Counted from the stretch's first letter, positions 24,883 through 34,740 are shown. The stretch is 64,000 nt of DNA from Desulfacinum infernum DSM 9756 (GCF_900129305.1 NZ_FQVB01000008.1:1-64000), one strand, 5' to 3'. The notes: generated by a model from the sequence alone, not told the origin. Program-made: numbers and translations.

Positions 24883-26124
24883 ATGGCCAGCCTCAGGGGG
24901 TTGCTGAAGCTCGGCGCGTGTCTGCTTAGCCTGTGGTGCCTTCCCTGGCCCGTTTCCTGCCGGCCCGGCCACGCCGCGCTCACGCCCCGACAGACCCTGG
25001 TGGTCGCCAACGGGGGTCTTCCAACCAGTATGGACCTGGCCTCCTACTACATGGCCCGAAGGAAGATCCCCCGAACGCACCTGGTGCGGGTGGATGCGGG
25101 GAGAGGGCATCGGATCAGCCGTGAGGACTACCGGGAAAAGATCCTGGGACCGGTCCTTTCTGCCATTGCGTCCGCGGGCTCTCCGTCCATCCGGTGTTTG
25201 GTGCTCATGGACGGGCTGCCCGTCCAGGTGGATGCGCCGCCCAGGCCGGCCGAAGAGCAGCAAAGGCGTAGGCTGCTCAAGAAGGAAGAGGCCGAAGTGC
25301 GAAGACGCCTCAAGGAGCTGCAAAAAGAGGAGGCGTCCCCCCTTCGCAAAGATCTCGAAGGAAGGCTCAGGGAGATCCAAGAGGCCCTTCGCAGGATGCG
25401 CCGGCCCGTGGAATCGGCCGCCCTGGAGTCCGAACTGGCCCTGGCGCTCATACCTTCCTATCCGTTGGGCGGCTGGGTTCCGAATCCCGCCTATGTGGGT
25501 GCGGGAACCAAAGGCCGATGGACTTCTCCGGAAAGGATCCTGGTGGTGGCGCGCCTGGGCGGGGTGCCGCCCGAGGCCCTGAAAAAGCTCATCGATCGTA
25601 CGCTCCAAGCCGAACGGGAAGGCCTGAAGGGCATCGCCTACTTCGACGCCCGATGGCCCGCATCCCGGCCCGCACCGAAAGGATCCCGGTCGGCCTATGC
25701 CCTTTACGACCAATCGATCCACAAGGCGGCCGAAATCGTCCGGAATAGCGGTCGTCTTCCGGTGGTGGTGGACGATGGCGAAACCGTCTTCCAGTCCGGG
25801 CAGTGTCTGTCCGCGGCTCTCTACTGCGGCTGGTACAGTGTGGGAAAATACGTGGACGCGTTCGATTGGGTTCCGGGGGCGGTGGGCTACCACATCGAAA
25901 GCACCCGCACGTGGATGAAGAACCTCCAAGCCGAGGGGGTGGCCGTCACACTAGGCCCCCTGCGGGAACCCTACCTTCAGGCCTTTCCCATGCCCCATGT
26001 CTTCTTTGGCCTCCTGGTGCAGGAAGGGCTCACCGTGGGCGAGGCCTACCTGGGGAGCCTGCCCTACCTGTCGTGGCAGATGATCCTGGTGGGAGACCCC
26101 CTTTACAGGCCGTTTGGCAAATGA
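24883..26124 (+). CDS. Exported TIGR03790-type protein with coiled-coil insertion
   Basis: A 413-residue protein with a signal peptide (LLKLGACLLSLWCLPWPVSC). The core RQTLVVANGGLPTSMDLASYYMARRKIPRTHLV, VLMDGLPVQV and the C-terminal PMPHVFFGLLVQEGLTVGEAYL match TIGR03790, an uncharacterised family that, as I recall, is found only in genomes with exosortases. Between about residues 120 and 185 it carries a highly charged segment rich in Arg, Lys and Glu, probably a coiled coil. GGGGAGGAAA precedes ATG 24883, so upstream in-frame ATGs (24820, 24856) are unlikely. It lies 0.5 kb after the exopolysaccharide locus. Confidence 0.78.
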   Translation: MASLRGLLKLGACLLSLWCLPWPVSCRPGHAALTPRQTLVVANGGLPTSMDLASYYMARRKIPRTHLVRVDAGRGHRISREDYREKILGPVLSAIASAGSPSIRCLVLMDGLPVQVDAPPRPAEEQQRRRLLKKEEAEVRRRLKELQKEEASPLRKDLEGRLREIQEALRRMRRPVESAALESELALALIPSYPLGGWVPNPAYVGAGTKGRWTSPERILVVARLGGVPPEALKKLIDRTLQAEREGLKGIAYFDARWPASRPAPKGSRSAYALYDQSIHKAAEIVRNSGRLPVVVDDGETVFQSGQCLSAALYCGWYSVGKYVDAFDWVPGAVGYHIESTRTWMKNLQAEGVAVTLGPLREPYLQAFPMPHVFFGLLVQEGLTVGEAYLGSLPYLSWQMILVGDPLYRPFGK

Positions 26125-26214
26125 TCCGGGTGAGTATTCGGAAGGCGACGGGAAGAAGCCGATCCCGTGGGGGACTCGGTGACGGGTTTGGAGGTCGCGG
26201 AGGCGCCGCGATCG

Positions 26215-27246
26215 TCAGTGGGGCGTGAGGTTCATGTCTTTGAGCTTGTAGAGCAGGGCGCGATAGCTGATCTTAAGGATCTTCGCCGCTTCCCTCCTGT
26301 TCCAGTTGGTTTCCTCCAACACCTGCTTGATGAGGGCCCGCTCCACGCGGTAGACGGCTTTATCCCGCACCTCCTTGAGCGACGGGAACTGCTTTTCCCG
26401 GCTGTTCTTGTTGGGAAGAACCTCCTTGGCGGCTTCCTCGATCACCGCCTCCTGGGAAGAGGCGGTGTCCGTCTCGGAATTCCACCCGTCGCCGGCGGCT
26501 TCCAGTTCGGCTTCCAGCTCTTTCGATTCCCCCAGCACCAGCAGCCTTTTCAGGTAGTTTTCCAGCTCCCGAACGTTTCCCGGCCAGTGGTAGCCCTTGA
26601 GAAGCTTCATAAGCCGGGGCGATATGTCCGGCTTGGGAAGACGGTGCTCCTTGGAAAGGCGATCCAGGAAATAATAGACCAAGGGCTCCACGTCTTCAGG
26701 CCGTTCCCGCAGGGGGGGGACCACGATGCTGATGGTGTTGATGCGAAAGTAGAGATCCTCCCGAAAATTCCCGGACAGGATCTCCGCCTCCAGATTCCTG
26801 TTGGTGGCCGCTATGACCCGGGCCCTTGCGTCGATCTCCTTGTGACCTCCGATCCGGGGAAACTTCTGGTCCTGCAGCACCTGCAACAGTTTGGCCTGCA
26901 TGGACATAGGGATCTCCCCGATCTCGTCCAGGAAGATGGAACCGTCCGCCGCGGCCTCGAACTTGCCCATCTTCTGCTTGTCCGCCCCCGTGAACGCGCC
27001 CTTCTCGTACCCGAAGAGCTCCGTTTCGATGAGCTCACCGGGAAGTGCGGCGCAGTTGACCTTGATGAAGGGCCTCTTCTTCCTGGACGAAAAGTAGTGC
27101 AGGGAGCGAGCAACCAGCTCCTTGCCCACCCCGCTCTCGCCGGAGATGAGCACGTTCAGATCCACGTCCGCCACCTTCCGGACGATCTCGCGGATCTTTT
27201 CCGTACTGCGACTGATTCCTACAATGACAGGTCCACCGTCAGGCAT
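26215..27246 (-). CDS. Sigma-54-dependent AAA+ transcriptional regulator lacking an N-terminal sensor domain
   Basis: A 343-residue protein that begins almost at once with the AAA+ domain. Walker A is GESGVGKE, the sigma-54 contact loop GAFTGA is intact, Walker B is GSIFLDEIGE, and the arginine-finger region FREDLYFRIN is present. The C-terminal Fis-type helix-turn-helix is NWNRREAAKILKISYRALLYKLK. Full-length NtrC-type proteins carry a receiver or PAS domain first. Here a separate receiver gene lies just upstream (27335-27700), which suggests a split regulator. ATG 27246 fits the domain start, and GTG 27288 is an in-frame alternative. Targets are unknown, and I saw no clear sigma-54 promoter in the window. 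Confidence 0.9.
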   Translation of the reverse strand: MPDGGPVIVGISRSTEKIREIVRKVADVDLNVLISGESGVGKELVARSLHYFSSRKKRPFIKVNCAALPGELIETELFGYEKGAFTGADKQKMGKFEAAADGSIFLDEIGEIPMSMQAKLLQVLQDQKFPRIGGHKEIDARARVIAATNRNLEAEILSGNFREDLYFRINTISIVVPPLRERPEDVEPLVYYFLDRLSKEHRLPKPDISPRLMKLLKGYHWPGNVRELENYLKRLLVLGESKELEAELEAAGDGWNSETDTASSQEAVIEEAAKEVLPNKNSREKQFPSLKEVRDKAVYRVERALIKQVLEETNWNRREAAKILKISYRALLYKLKDMNLTPH

Positions 27247-27334
27247 GGCTCCATCCGATCCGGGGGGTGAAGGAATCCCCCAAACCACTCATTGTCCCGA
27301 TTTCCGGCCTTCTACCCGGTCCATCACGCCGGAA

Positions 27335-27700
27335 TCAGCGGGCCTGTTCGGGAAGAAGCTCCTGGACCGCCGCCAGAAGGTCGGTCAAGTCGAATGGTTT
27401 GGGCAGGACGCGGTCCGCGTGCTCTCTTTCCGCCAGCTCTTCAGGGGAGTTCCCGTAGCCGGTGATGCAGATAATGGGAAGTTGGGGATTGCGCTTTTTC
27501 ACGATCTTGAGCAGTCCGATACCACTCACGTAGGGGAGCATCACGTCCACCACAATCAGGTCGAATTGCTCCCTTTCAATGGCATCCATCCCCTCCAAGC
27601 CATCCGCCGCCTTGACGACTTGGTAGCCGGTTTCCTCCAGAAAGTTCTCAAGAAGGTCACGCAATCCTTCATCGTCTTCAATGATCAAGATACGCTTCAT
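27335..27700 (-). CDS. Stand-alone response regulator receiver domain
   Basis: A 121-residue CheY-like protein. The acidic pocket is IEDDE (N-terminus), the phosphoacceptor Asp is in VVDVMLPYVSGIGLL, Thr/Ser is in ICITGYG, and Lys in LPKPFDL. There is no output domain. It probably receives phosphate from a histidine kinase encoded elsewhere and may work with the AAA+ regulator 89 bp downstream on the same strand. Confidence 0.92.
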   Translation of the reverse strand: MKRILIIEDDEGLRDLLENFLEETGYQVVKAADGLEGMDAIEREQFDLIVVDVMLPYVSGIGLLKIVKKRNPQLPIICITGYGNSPEELAEREHADRVLPKPFDLTDLLAAVQELLPEQAR

Positions 27701-27788
27701 GGGCCACCTGTCGAAGGATCCTGGGGGTTACGGCACCCGCTTCCCGAGCCGCCCTGCGGATGGGAAGAAATGGAAATTATTTGCACAA

Positions 27789-27817
27789 AGGTTATTCACC
27801 CGGGTTCAAAAAGTCAA
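27789..27817 (-). promoter_or_regulatory. Possible sigma-70 promoter for the receiver gene
   Basis: On the minus strand TTGACT (27817-27812) is separated by 17 bp from TAACCT (27794-27789), about 90 bp before the receiver ATG. The -10 box is a weak match. Confidence 0.35.
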
Positions 27818-27939
27818 TGGAAAACCCCGGGGGGTGTGAAAAGGTTTGCACTTTCGGGAGCGGTTCCCAAGAGTCCCGGAGGCGCTGGTCCGACAGCGAC
27901 TCCCCCGTCCCGGGTGGCGACGAATTCAGGGCCCCTTGG

Positions 27940-27969
27940 TCGCCGCTGGGCTTCAGCCCCGCGGAAAAG
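27940..27969 (-). repeat. GGGGCTGAAGCCC palindromic repeat
   Basis: On the minus strand this reads CTTTTCCGCGGGGCTGAAGC then CCAGCGGCGAC. It is the same unit as 49735-49764 and 60486-60515. Confidence 0.7.
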
Positions 27970-27991
27970 GGGGCCTCGCAATTCCTCAGGC

Positions 27992-30900
27992 TTACGGGAA
28001 ATGGTCGAAAGTCTTCCTGTTGTGCGAGGGGCTAGGAGGCTGTCCGAAAACTCCGCCACCCGTCACTCCCGCGCAAGCGGGAGTCCATAGGTTCCCGGGA
28101 ATCCTGGATCCCCGCTTTCGCGGGGATGACGGATGGGGACAAAACGAGGCAAAGAACCCATTGTCAGACAGGCGCCTAGCGGCCCGGAAGGGCTGCGCCG
28201 CAGGAAGAAAGGACATTCCGGTGCTTCCGGAAAAGCTTCCGCAACGGGCTTCGGTCAGGTCAGGGCGTCCGCCGCTGAACGTTCGCAGCTTCCAATGGAG
28301 CCCGTCGCTTTCGGCGAAGAGGGCTCCGTGCCGGTCCGTTCGGAGGACGGGGATGTCCCGGGTCCGGCACCGCTCCAGGAAGGCCGAGGCCGGAAAGCGA
28401 AAGGGGTTGAGATGGCCGCAGGAGACCAAGACCGCCTGAGGCCGGAGCGCATCCAGAAGGGCGGGGCCGGTGGAGTGGGCGCTTCCGTGGTGGGGCGCCA
28501 CGAGGATCCAGCGGAGTCCGCCTTTGGGGAGCCTGGCCAGCGCGTGCGCTTCCACTTCCGTGCTGATGTCGCCCGGAATCAGGACGCCCGTCTTTCCGTA
28601 AGTCACGGCCAGGACCACGGACACCTCGTTCAGGTCCACACCGTCCCACACCCTTTCCACGTAGTCCCGGCTGGGGTGGAGGACCCATGCGCGGCAGTCG
28701 CCCAGGGGGAAAGCGGCGACAGGCGGTTCGTGGCGGGGCGGGGCGAAGGAGCCCGCTGGCAGCGGGGTGGAGGGAAACGGGCCCAGGGGCTTTGCGTTCG
28801 TTTGCCGGTTCTCCTCCCGAAGGTCCATGAGTGACAGCACGGGAATCCCCCTTTTTCCGGCGATGGCGGCCGTCGGCGTCTCTCCCGAGGCATCGTCCGT
28901 GAGCCCGCTTTCCAGGTAGCGGCCCACGGGAAAGTGCTTCAGGATGAATTTCAGGCCGTTTCGGTGGTCCGCCTGGTCGTGGCTCAGGACCACCCAGTCG
29001 AGCCTTCGGACGCCCAGGGCCCAAAGCGCGGGAGCCACCACGGCCCGGCCCACGTCGAAGGAATCGTCGTAGAAGCCTCCGCCGTCCACCAGGAGCGCGC
29101 CGTCTCGCCCGCACCGGACCAGGGTGCTGCTCCCCTGGCCCACGTGCAGGACCGTCACCCGCAGGGGAGACGGCGGGGAAGCATCCGGAATCCGGTCCAG
29201 CAGCCAGACCGCTCCCGCCGTGATTCCCAAGGCCGCCGCCAAGGCGGCCTTTTTCTTGACGGGCAGCGACGAAAGCAGCAACCAGGCGCTGCCGTAGCAG
29301 GCGATGAGGCCTCCGACGGAAATCCGCCCCACGTAGGTGTGGGCGAAGGGAAGATCGGCGAAGGCGTCCACGGCCTTGAGGGCCCCGTGGAGCACGCCGC
29401 CGGAAAGTTTGAGCAGCAGGGATCCGGTGCCTGGGAGCACCGGATGGAAGGCAAGGCCCGCAAGCCCCGACGGCAGCACGGCCAAGCCCATCACCGGAAC
29501 CACCAGGGTGTTGGCCGCCAGCCCCACCAGGCTCAGTCCGTGGAAGTGGTAGGCCGAAAGGGGAGTGACGGCCACGGTGGCCGCAGCCGAAAGAAGAAAC
29601 GCGTCCACGAACGGGCGGAGCCAAAAGGTTTTTCCCGACCGGAACCCCGGCCACCGGCGCTCCACCCGGCGGGACATCCGCGGATAGAGGAGCGCGATGC
29701 CCAAAAAGGCGGCGAAGGAAAGCTGAAAGGACGCCCGAAAGAGGTTCCAGGGATCGGAGGCCAGAACCGCCAGGGCCGCCGCGGCCGTGAGCGACAGGGG
29801 ATCCGGGCGCCGAAACGACCAGACGGCCGCCACGGCAAGGCCCAGCATGCAAAGGGCCCGCTGGGTGGGAAGGGCGAGGCCGGCCAAGAGGGCATAGAGG
29901 GCAGCGGCGGCCAGGGCGGCGGCCCATCCCGCCTGCACGTCGGGGACGGTTTCCAGGAGTCTCGGAAAGAGAAGGCGCAGGAGGAGGCGCACCGCCCAGA
30001 AGGCCACCCAGGCCACGATCCCCACGTGAAGGCCGGAGATGGCCAGCAGGTGCATGACCCCGGCCTCCCGGAACCGAGTGATCCGCTCCGGGGGAATCAT
30101 ATGGCGGTAGCCCAGGAGCAGGGCGCAGTTCACCGCCGCCGTGCCGCCTTCCAGTGCCTGCAGGATCGCCCGGCGGCTTCGCTGGCGCATCCCGTCCACC
30201 CATCTATGGATGTTTCCGGAAAGCCAGGCCGGGATCTCCTCGAACTTCCCTATGGGGGAGGGTTCTGTTTGCGGTGACAACCGGAAAAGGCCGGGGAGGC
30301 GCTCCATGGCCCGGTCCGTCTTGAGAAAGGCCCGGGCGAAGATGCCCTGCCGGGCCTGGAACGCCACGTAGTCGAACCGGCCCGGGTTTTCGAAGTTTCG
30401 AAAGGACCGAAGCTTGAGCCGGGCTGCAAAGACATCGCCCACCCGCCAGTCGCCTTCCAGGTCCCTCACCACCAGCCGCACAAGGACCTCGCTTCGCGAG
30501 TGATGAGTGACGGGTGAAGAGTGATGAGTGAAGAGTGACGAGTGAGCAGTGAGGCGTGACGGGTGATGAGTCATGGGGGACGAGTAACGGGGGGAAAGAT
30601 CGGTTCCGAAAGTATCTTCGGCGTTGCCGGGTGATTTTCTAAGAAGTGTCGACCTTCTCCCCCCTTTTCCAAAGGAGGGCCGGGGGGGATTGTCCGTGAT
30701 CCGCGATCTGTGATCCGTAATCCGCGGACTGGCGGGAATGACAGATGACGAGGGATGACTCAGGGGGTTGCCCATATGGAGGAGCGTCACCGGAAGGACC
30801 GTCTTTTCCGGATAAAAATCCGGAAAACCCGATACGACGGCCGTCACCGTCTCTTCCGGGCCGTCCAGGTGCGGGGCGAGCCACTCCGGAAAGCGGCTCT

Positions 30901-31234
30901 TCACTTCGGCACGGTGCTGGAGAAAACATCCGGTTGCGAAGGAAACGCCCAGCCAAAGGACGGCGGTGAAGACGCGTTTGCCCGGAAAGGCGGGCGGGTT
31001 GTGGCGCTTTCGAAGGATCAGGGCCAAGAGTGAAAGGGCGAAGAGGGCGATCAGGGTGGAGAGGAGCGTCGTCCGGAGTGCCCCGGGGATCCCGCCTGCC
31101 AGGTGCCTTGCGGTGATGCCGCCGGCGAACGCCACGGCCACGGGCACCAGCGGCCGCGACCCCGGCGGGGCGCTACTCCCGCTCCCTCCAGATGCGGGCG
31201 CCCACGGCCCGCAATTTTTCATCCAGAGCTTCAT
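27992..31234 (-). CDS. comEC: ComEC/Rec2 family DNA uptake channel with repeat-derived insertions
   Basis: A 1080-residue frame. Family parts in order: N-terminal membrane and OB-like region, the ComEC channel domain ([21 protein letters not shown]), and a C-terminal metallo-beta-lactamase-like domain ([44 protein letters not shown]). It should carry transforming DNA strands across the inner membrane. Two parts are not ComEC. Residues about 155-250 are encoded by heptamer tracts and another dispersed repeat (30500-30730). The last roughly 50 residues are read from a MITE-like element (28033-28178). The true ancestral C-terminus was probably near 28250. The start overlaps murA by 62 bp and is uncertain. 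Function may be impaired. Confidence 0.85.
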   Translation of the reverse strand: MKLWMKNCGPWAPASGGSGSSAPPGSRPLVPVAVAFAGGITARHLAGGIPGALRTTLLSTLIALFALSLLALILRKRHNPPAFPGKRVFTAVLWLGVSFATGCFLQHRAEVKSRFPEWLAPHLDGPEETVTAVVSGFPDFYPEKTVLPVTLLHMGNPLSHPSSSVIPASPRITDHRSRITDNPPRPSFGKGGRRSTLLRKSPGNAEDTFGTDLSPRYSSPMTHHPSRLTAHSSLFTHHSSPVTHHSRSEVLVRLVVRDLEGDWRVGDVFAARLKLRSFRNFENPGRFDYVAFQARQGIFARAFLKTDRAMERLPGLFRLSPQTEPSPIGKFEEIPAWLSGNIHRWVDGMRQRSRRAILQALEGGTAAVNCALLLGYRHMIPPERITRFREAGVMHLLAISGLHVGIVAWVAFWAVRLLLRLLFPRLLETVPDVQAGWAAALAAAALYALLAGLALPTQRALCMLGLAVAAVWSFRRPDPLSLTAAAALAVLASDPWNLFRASFQLSFAAFLGIALLYPRMSRRVERRWPGFRSGKTFWLRPFVDAFLLSAAATVAVTPLSAYHFHGLSLVGLAANTLVVPVMGLAVLPSGLAGLAFHPVLPGTGSLLLKLSGGVLHGALKAVDAFADLPFAHTYVGRISVGGLIACYGSAWLLLSSLPVKKKAALAAALGITAGAVWLLDRIPDASPPSPLRVTVLHVGQGSSTLVRCGRDGALLVDGGGFYDDSFDVGRAVVAPALWALGVRRLDWVVLSHDQADHRNGLKFILKHFPVGRYLESGLTDDASGETPTAAIAGKRGIPVLSLMDLREENRQTNAKPLGPFPSTPLPAGSFAPPRHEPPVAAFPLGDCRAWVLHPSRDYVERVWDGVDLNEVSVVLAVTYGKTGVLIPGDISTEVEAHALARLPKGGLRWILVAPHHGSAHSTGPALLDALRPQAVLVSCGHLNPFRFPASAFLERCRTRDIPVLRTDRHGALFAESDGLHWKLRTFSGGRPDLTEARCGSFSGSTGMSFLPAAQPFRAARRLSDNGFFASFCPHPSSPRKRGSRIPGNLWTPACAGVTGGGVFGQPPSPSHNRKTFDHFP
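28033..28178. mobile_element. MITE-like element with terminal inverted repeats (copy 1)
   Basis: The left end is TAGGAGGCTGTCCGAAAAC (28033-28051) and the right end is the inverted variant TTGTCAGACAGGCGCCTA (28161-28178). Inside are two hairpins, ctcccgcgcaagcgggag and ccccgctttcgcgggg. It lies in the 3' end of comEC. Copy 2 is at 60187-60356. Confidence 0.8.
30500..30590 (+). repeat. Heptamer tract inside comEC (13 units)
   Basis: Thirteen consecutive heptamers of the type gtgatga/gtgacgg with point differences only. Read in frame on the minus strand as a His/Ser/Thr-rich segment. Confidence 0.95.
30656..30691. repeat. CCCTTTTCCAAAGG dispersed repeat (copy 1)
   Basis: The sequence ctccccccttttccaaagg followed by agggccggggggg matches 41692-41730. 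It lies inside the comEC frame. Confidence 0.8.
30693..30727 (+). repeat. Heptamer tract inside comEC (5 units)
   Basis: Five heptamers of the type tccgtga, the same unit as the tract at 34638-34679. Confidence 0.9.
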
Positions 31235-32429
31235 AGCCGCGTTCCAGGTGGTAGATGCGGCTCACGTCTGTGCGGCCCCGGGCCGCCAGTCCCGCCAGCA
31301 CGAGCGACGCGGACGCGCGAAGGTCCGTGGCCATCACCGGGGCTCCGGAAAGATGCGGCACGCCGCGCACCACGGCGCTCCGCCCGTCCAGGCGGATGTC
31401 GGCTCCCAGCCGCTTCAGCTCGCTCACGTGCATGAAGCGGTTTTCGAAAATCTGCTCCTTGATGACGCTCACCCCGTCCCCGAGGGTCATGAGGGCCATG
31501 AACTGGGCCTGCATGTCCGTGGGAAAGCCGGGATAGGGCCACGTGGCGGCGTCCACGCTCCGGATGCCGTCCGCGGGAGCCTCCACCCGGATGGTGTCGG
31601 CGCCGGTTTGAACCACCAGGCCAGCTGCCAAGAGCTTCCGGATCACGGCGTCCACATGGTCGGGCCGGCAGTGGGTGAGCTGAAGGCTGCCGCCGGTGAT
31701 TCCCGCCGCCACCAGGTAGGTCCCCGTCTCGATCCGGTCGGGGATGACCGCGTGGGCGCGGCCGGGCTTGAGATGATCCACCCCCTGGATGCGGATGACC
31801 GCCGTTCCGGCCCCTTCGATGCGGGCGCCCATTTCCGTGAGGTATTCGGCCAGGTCCACCACCTCCGGTTCCCGGGCCGCGTTTTCCAATACCGTCTCGC
31901 CCTCGGCCAGGGCCGCGGCCATCATGAGATTCTCCGTTCCGGTGACCGTCACCTGATCGAAGGTGATGGTGGTTCCCCGAAGCCGTCCGCACCGGACCAG
32001 GACATAGCCGCCTTCCAGTTCGATCCGGGCTCCCATGTCTTCCAGGCCCCGAAGATGGAGGTTGATGGGGCGGGCCCCGATGGCGCATCCCCCGGGAAGA
32101 GACACCTTGGCGCGGCCGTACCGGGCGGCCAGCGGCCCCAGAACCAGCACGGACGCCCGCATGGTCTTCACCAGCTCGTAGGGCGCTTCGGGAGTCCCCA
32201 CGGAAGCGGTGTCCAGGGTCAGCCCGTGGTTCCATTCACTCTTGGCTCCCATGTGGGCCAAGAGCCGTTCCATGGTGCGGATGTCCCGGAGCCGGGGGAC
32301 GTTGGTGAACCGATGCACTCCCGGGGCCAGCAGGGAGGCCGCCATGAGCGGCAGGGCCGCATTCTTGGCGCCGCTGATGGGGATGGTGCCGCGGAGGGGA
32401 ATGCCGCCTTCGATGACCAGTTTGTCCAT
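31173..32429 (-). CDS. murA: UDP-N-acetylglucosamine 1-carboxyvinyltransferase
   Basis: A 418-residue enzyme of normal length. It transfers enolpyruvate from PEP to UDP-GlcNAc, the first committed step of peptidoglycan synthesis in the cytoplasm. [20 protein letters not shown] and [11 protein letters not shown] form the substrate site. The catalytic Cys is in [11 protein letters not shown] (about residue 118). The later motifs [17 protein letters not shown] and [19 protein letters not shown] are intact. A GGAAGG lies upstream of ATG 32429. It is flanked by prmC and comEC on the same strand. Confidence 0.97.
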   Translation of the reverse strand: MDKLVIEGGIPLRGTIPISGAKNAALPLMAASLLAPGVHRFTNVPRLRDIRTMERLLAHMGAKSEWNHGLTLDTASVGTPEAPYELVKTMRASVLVLGPLAARYGRAKVSLPGGCAIGARPINLHLRGLEDMGARIELEGGYVLVRCGRLRGTTITFDQVTVTGTENLMMAAALAEGETVLENAAREPEVVDLAEYLTEMGARIEGAGTAVIRIQGVDHLKPGRAHAVIPDRIETGTYLVAAGITGGSLQLTHCRPDHVDAVIRKLLAAGLVVQTGADTIRVEAPADGIRSVDAATWPYPGFPTDMQAQFMALMTLGDGVSVIKEQIFENRFMHVSELKRLGADIRLDGRSAVVRGVPHLSGAPVMATDLRASASLVLAGLAARGRTDVSRIYHLERGYEALDEKLRAVGARIWRERE

Positions 32430-32457
32430 GAATTCAAGCCTTCCGTCCGGGTGATTT

Positions 32458-32485
32458 CACCACAGAGACACAGAGACGCAGAGGT
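32458..32485. repeat. CACAGAGACACAGAGACGC dispersed repeat
   Basis: caccacagagacacagagac then gcagagg, between murA and prmC. A related inverted copy is at 36170-36199. This type of unit is widespread in environmental bacterial genomes. Confidence 0.7.
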
Positions 32486-32515
32486 GAACTGTTCTTTCGG
32501 TGTTCGTCCGCGCCT

Positions 32516-33385
32516 TCAAACGCTTTTGGCGACGCGGAGAACGCGTGGAATATCCGAATAATCCCTTACCACCTCCACGCTGTCCACTCCGGGAAGTTTG
32601 CGGGCTGCGGCTGACAGGGTCCCGTCCTGGCCCTTGCCGAATTCCATGAGAAGCATACCCCCGGGGCGAAGGAGCGGGAAGGCATCCCGAAGGAGTTTTT
32701 GCGGAACGAGGGTGCCGTCCGGGCCGCCGCCCCGGAGGGCTTTTGCCGGTTCGTGGCCCGTGACTTCCGGGGCGAGGCTTTCCCATTCCCTATCGCCCAC
32801 GTACGGCGGATTGGCGCAGATGAGATGAAAGGGGGGAGGGGCGGGGCGAAAGGCCGAACTGAGATCCGAAAGCACAAGGGCGATGCGATCCGCCACGCCG
32901 TGGCGCTCGGCGTTTCGCCGTGCCGTCTGCAGGGCGTCCCGGGAGATGTCGCACGCCGTGACGACCCAGCGGGGCCGCTCCGTGGCCAAGGCGATGGCGA
33001 TGGCCCCCGATCCCGTTCCCACGTCCAGGACGCGGATGGGCTCCTGCCCGAACGCCTCCAGGGCCAACTCCACCAGGCGTTCCGTTTCCGGGCGGGGGAT
33101 GAGCACCGCCGGGTTGATTTCCAGTTCCAGGGACCAGAATTCCTGGCGGCCCGTGATGTACTGGGTGGGCTCGCGGGCCGCCCGCCGCTTGATGAGTTCC
33201 CGGTAGCGGGCCAGTTCGTCGGGGTGGAGGGGCTGGTCGAAGCGAAGGTACAGATCCATGCGGCGAAGACCCAGGGCATGGGCCAGCAGCACCTCCGCAT
33301 CGGCCCGGGGCTGCTCCAGACCCTTGCCGCGGAAGTATTCGGTGGTCCACTGCAGGACCTTCAGGATGGTCCAGGTTTCTTCCAT
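32516..33385 (-). CDS. prmC: Peptide chain release factor N5-glutamine methyltransferase
   Basis: A 289-residue SAM-dependent methyltransferase (HemK family) that methylates the Gln of the GGQ motif in release factors. RVLDVGTGSGAIAIALATE is the SAM-binding motif I. ICANPPYVGDREWESLAPEV holds the NPPY motif that binds the glutamine side chain. The N-terminal helical domain (LEQPRADAEVLLAHALGL) is present. It lies just downstream of prfA, which encodes its substrate, as is usual. Confidence 0.96.
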   Translation of the reverse strand: MEETWTILKVLQWTTEYFRGKGLEQPRADAEVLLAHALGLRRMDLYLRFDQPLHPDELARYRELIKRRAAREPTQYITGRQEFWSLELEINPAVLIPRPETERLVELALEAFGQEPIRVLDVGTGSGAIAIALATERPRWVVTACDISRDALQTARRNAERHGVADRIALVLSDLSSAFRPAPPPFHLICANPPYVGDREWESLAPEVTGHEPAKALRGGGPDGTLVPQKLLRDAFPLLRPGGMLLMEFGKGQDGTLSAAARKLPGVDSVEVVRDYSDIPRVLRVAKSV

Positions 33386-33558
33386 GGATCAAAGCCGAAA
33401 CGGGCCCCCGGCTCTTCTATCTGCGCCGGAAGGAAAGACAATCTCGAGCTGGTGCCTGCACCACCCAATCCCATCCTCGATGACGTACCGGGTAATTGAG
33501 TAATTACGTTAGTGGGGAACTACCCCGTGACCCAACAGCTCAATAACCCCATGACCAA
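33386..33558. other. Gap between prmC and prfA
   Basis: No gene. It holds several short inverted GTAATTACG/CAATTACG and GGGGAACTACCCC motifs that could form small hairpins (33488-33565). Confidence 0.4.
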
Positions 33559-34626
33559 TTACGTCCCTTCCTGCAGGGCTTCGGCCTGAGCGGTGGCGAT
33601 GAGCGGGTCGATCACCTGGTCCAGCGCGCCCTCCATGATCTCTTCCAGCTTGTAGAGGGTCAGGTTGATCCGGTGGTCGGTCACGCGGTTCTGAGGGAAA
33701 TTGTAGGTGCGGATCCGTTCGCTGCGGTCCCCGGACCCCACCTGGCTCTTGCGGTCCTGGGCGATCTTGGCTTCCTGCTCGGAGCGCATCATGTCCAGAA
33801 GGCGGGCCCGGAGCACCTTCATGGCCTTGGCCTTGTTCTTGTGCTGGGACTTTTCGTCCTGGCAGGTGACCACCAAGCCGGTGGGCAGGTGGGTGATGCG
33901 CACCGCCGAATCCGTGGTGTTCACACTCTGGCCGCCGGGCCCGGAGGAGCGGAAGACGTCCACCCGAAGATCGTTGGGATCGATCTCCACATCCACTTCC
34001 TCGGCTTCGGGCAGCACCGCCACCGTGACGGCGGACGTGTGGATCCGGCCCTGGCTTTCCGTTTCCGGCACCCGCTGCACCCGGTGCACGCCCCGTTCGA
34101 ACTTGAGGCGGCTGTAGGCGCCCTTGCCGTTGATGGCCGCGATCACTTCCTTGAATCCGCCGATGCCCGTGGGGTGGCTGTCCAGGAGTTCCACCTTCCA
34201 ACCCTGGTTTTCCGCGTAACGGGTGTACATCCGAAAGAGATCCGCCGCGAAAAGCGCCGCCTCGTCGCCGCCGGTACCCGCCCGAATCTCCAGGATCACG
34301 TTCTTTTCATCGTTGGGATCCTTGGGGAGGAGCATCTTCTTGAGGTCCAGCTCGAGCCCTTCCAGCTCCTCCTTCAGCCGCACCGTGTCCTCCCGGATGA
34401 GTTCCCGCATCTCGGGGTCGTCTTCACGCCGGAGCAGTTCCTGGTTTTCCCGCAGCTGTTCCTCCGCCTTGCGGTATCGCCTGAGGGCGTCCACAATGGG
34501 GGACAGCTCGGCGTGCTCCTTGGCAACCTTGCGGTACTTGTCGGGATTGCCCAGGATGTCCTGCCGGCTCAGCAGGGATTCCAATTCTTGATGCCGCTCT
34601 TCCAAGGCGGCCAAACGATCGAACAT
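33559..34626 (-). CDS. prfA: Peptide chain release factor 1
   Basis: A 355-residue RF1 that terminates translation at UAA and UAG. The peptidyl-hydrolase motif [15 protein letters not shown] (about 228-242) is intact, followed by [21 protein letters not shown]. The N-terminal helical domain and the codon-recognition domain have normal length. ATG 34626 lies 11 bp from a heptamer tract, which therefore forms the leader. prmC follows downstream. Confidence 0.97.
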   Translation of the reverse strand: MFDRLAALEERHQELESLLSRQDILGNPDKYRKVAKEHAELSPIVDALRRYRKAEEQLRENQELLRREDDPEMRELIREDTVRLKEELEGLELDLKKMLLPKDPNDEKNVILEIRAGTGGDEAALFAADLFRMYTRYAENQGWKVELLDSHPTGIGGFKEVIAAINGKGAYSRLKFERGVHRVQRVPETESQGRIHTSAVTVAVLPEAEEVDVEIDPNDLRVDVFRSSGPGGQSVNTTDSAVRITHLPTGLVVTCQDEKSQHKNKAKAMKVLRARLLDMMRSEQEAKIAQDRKSQVGSGDRSERIRTYNFPQNRVTDHRINLTLYKLEEIMEGALDQVIDPLIATAQAEALQEGT

Positions 34627-34637
34627 AGCGCCAAGGG

Positions 34638-34679
34638 TCCGTAATCCGTAATTCCTAATCCGTGATCCGGAATCCGTGG
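34638..34679 (+). repeat. Heptamer tract upstream of prfA (6 units)
   Basis: Six heptamers of the type tccgtaa/tccgtga, ending 11 bp before the prfA start (minus strand). Confidence 0.93.
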
Positions 34680-34740
34680 GACGGAAACCGCCTAACCCCT
34701 CACATCAAGCGCCTGCCGCCCCCCATCGGACGCGGGGCAC

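Noticed and set aside
27992-28250. A conserved C-terminal domain on ComEC
   Set aside because: The translated tail ([14 protein letters not shown] type) is the usual reading of a widespread palindromic repeat, here part of a MITE-like element, not a protein domain.
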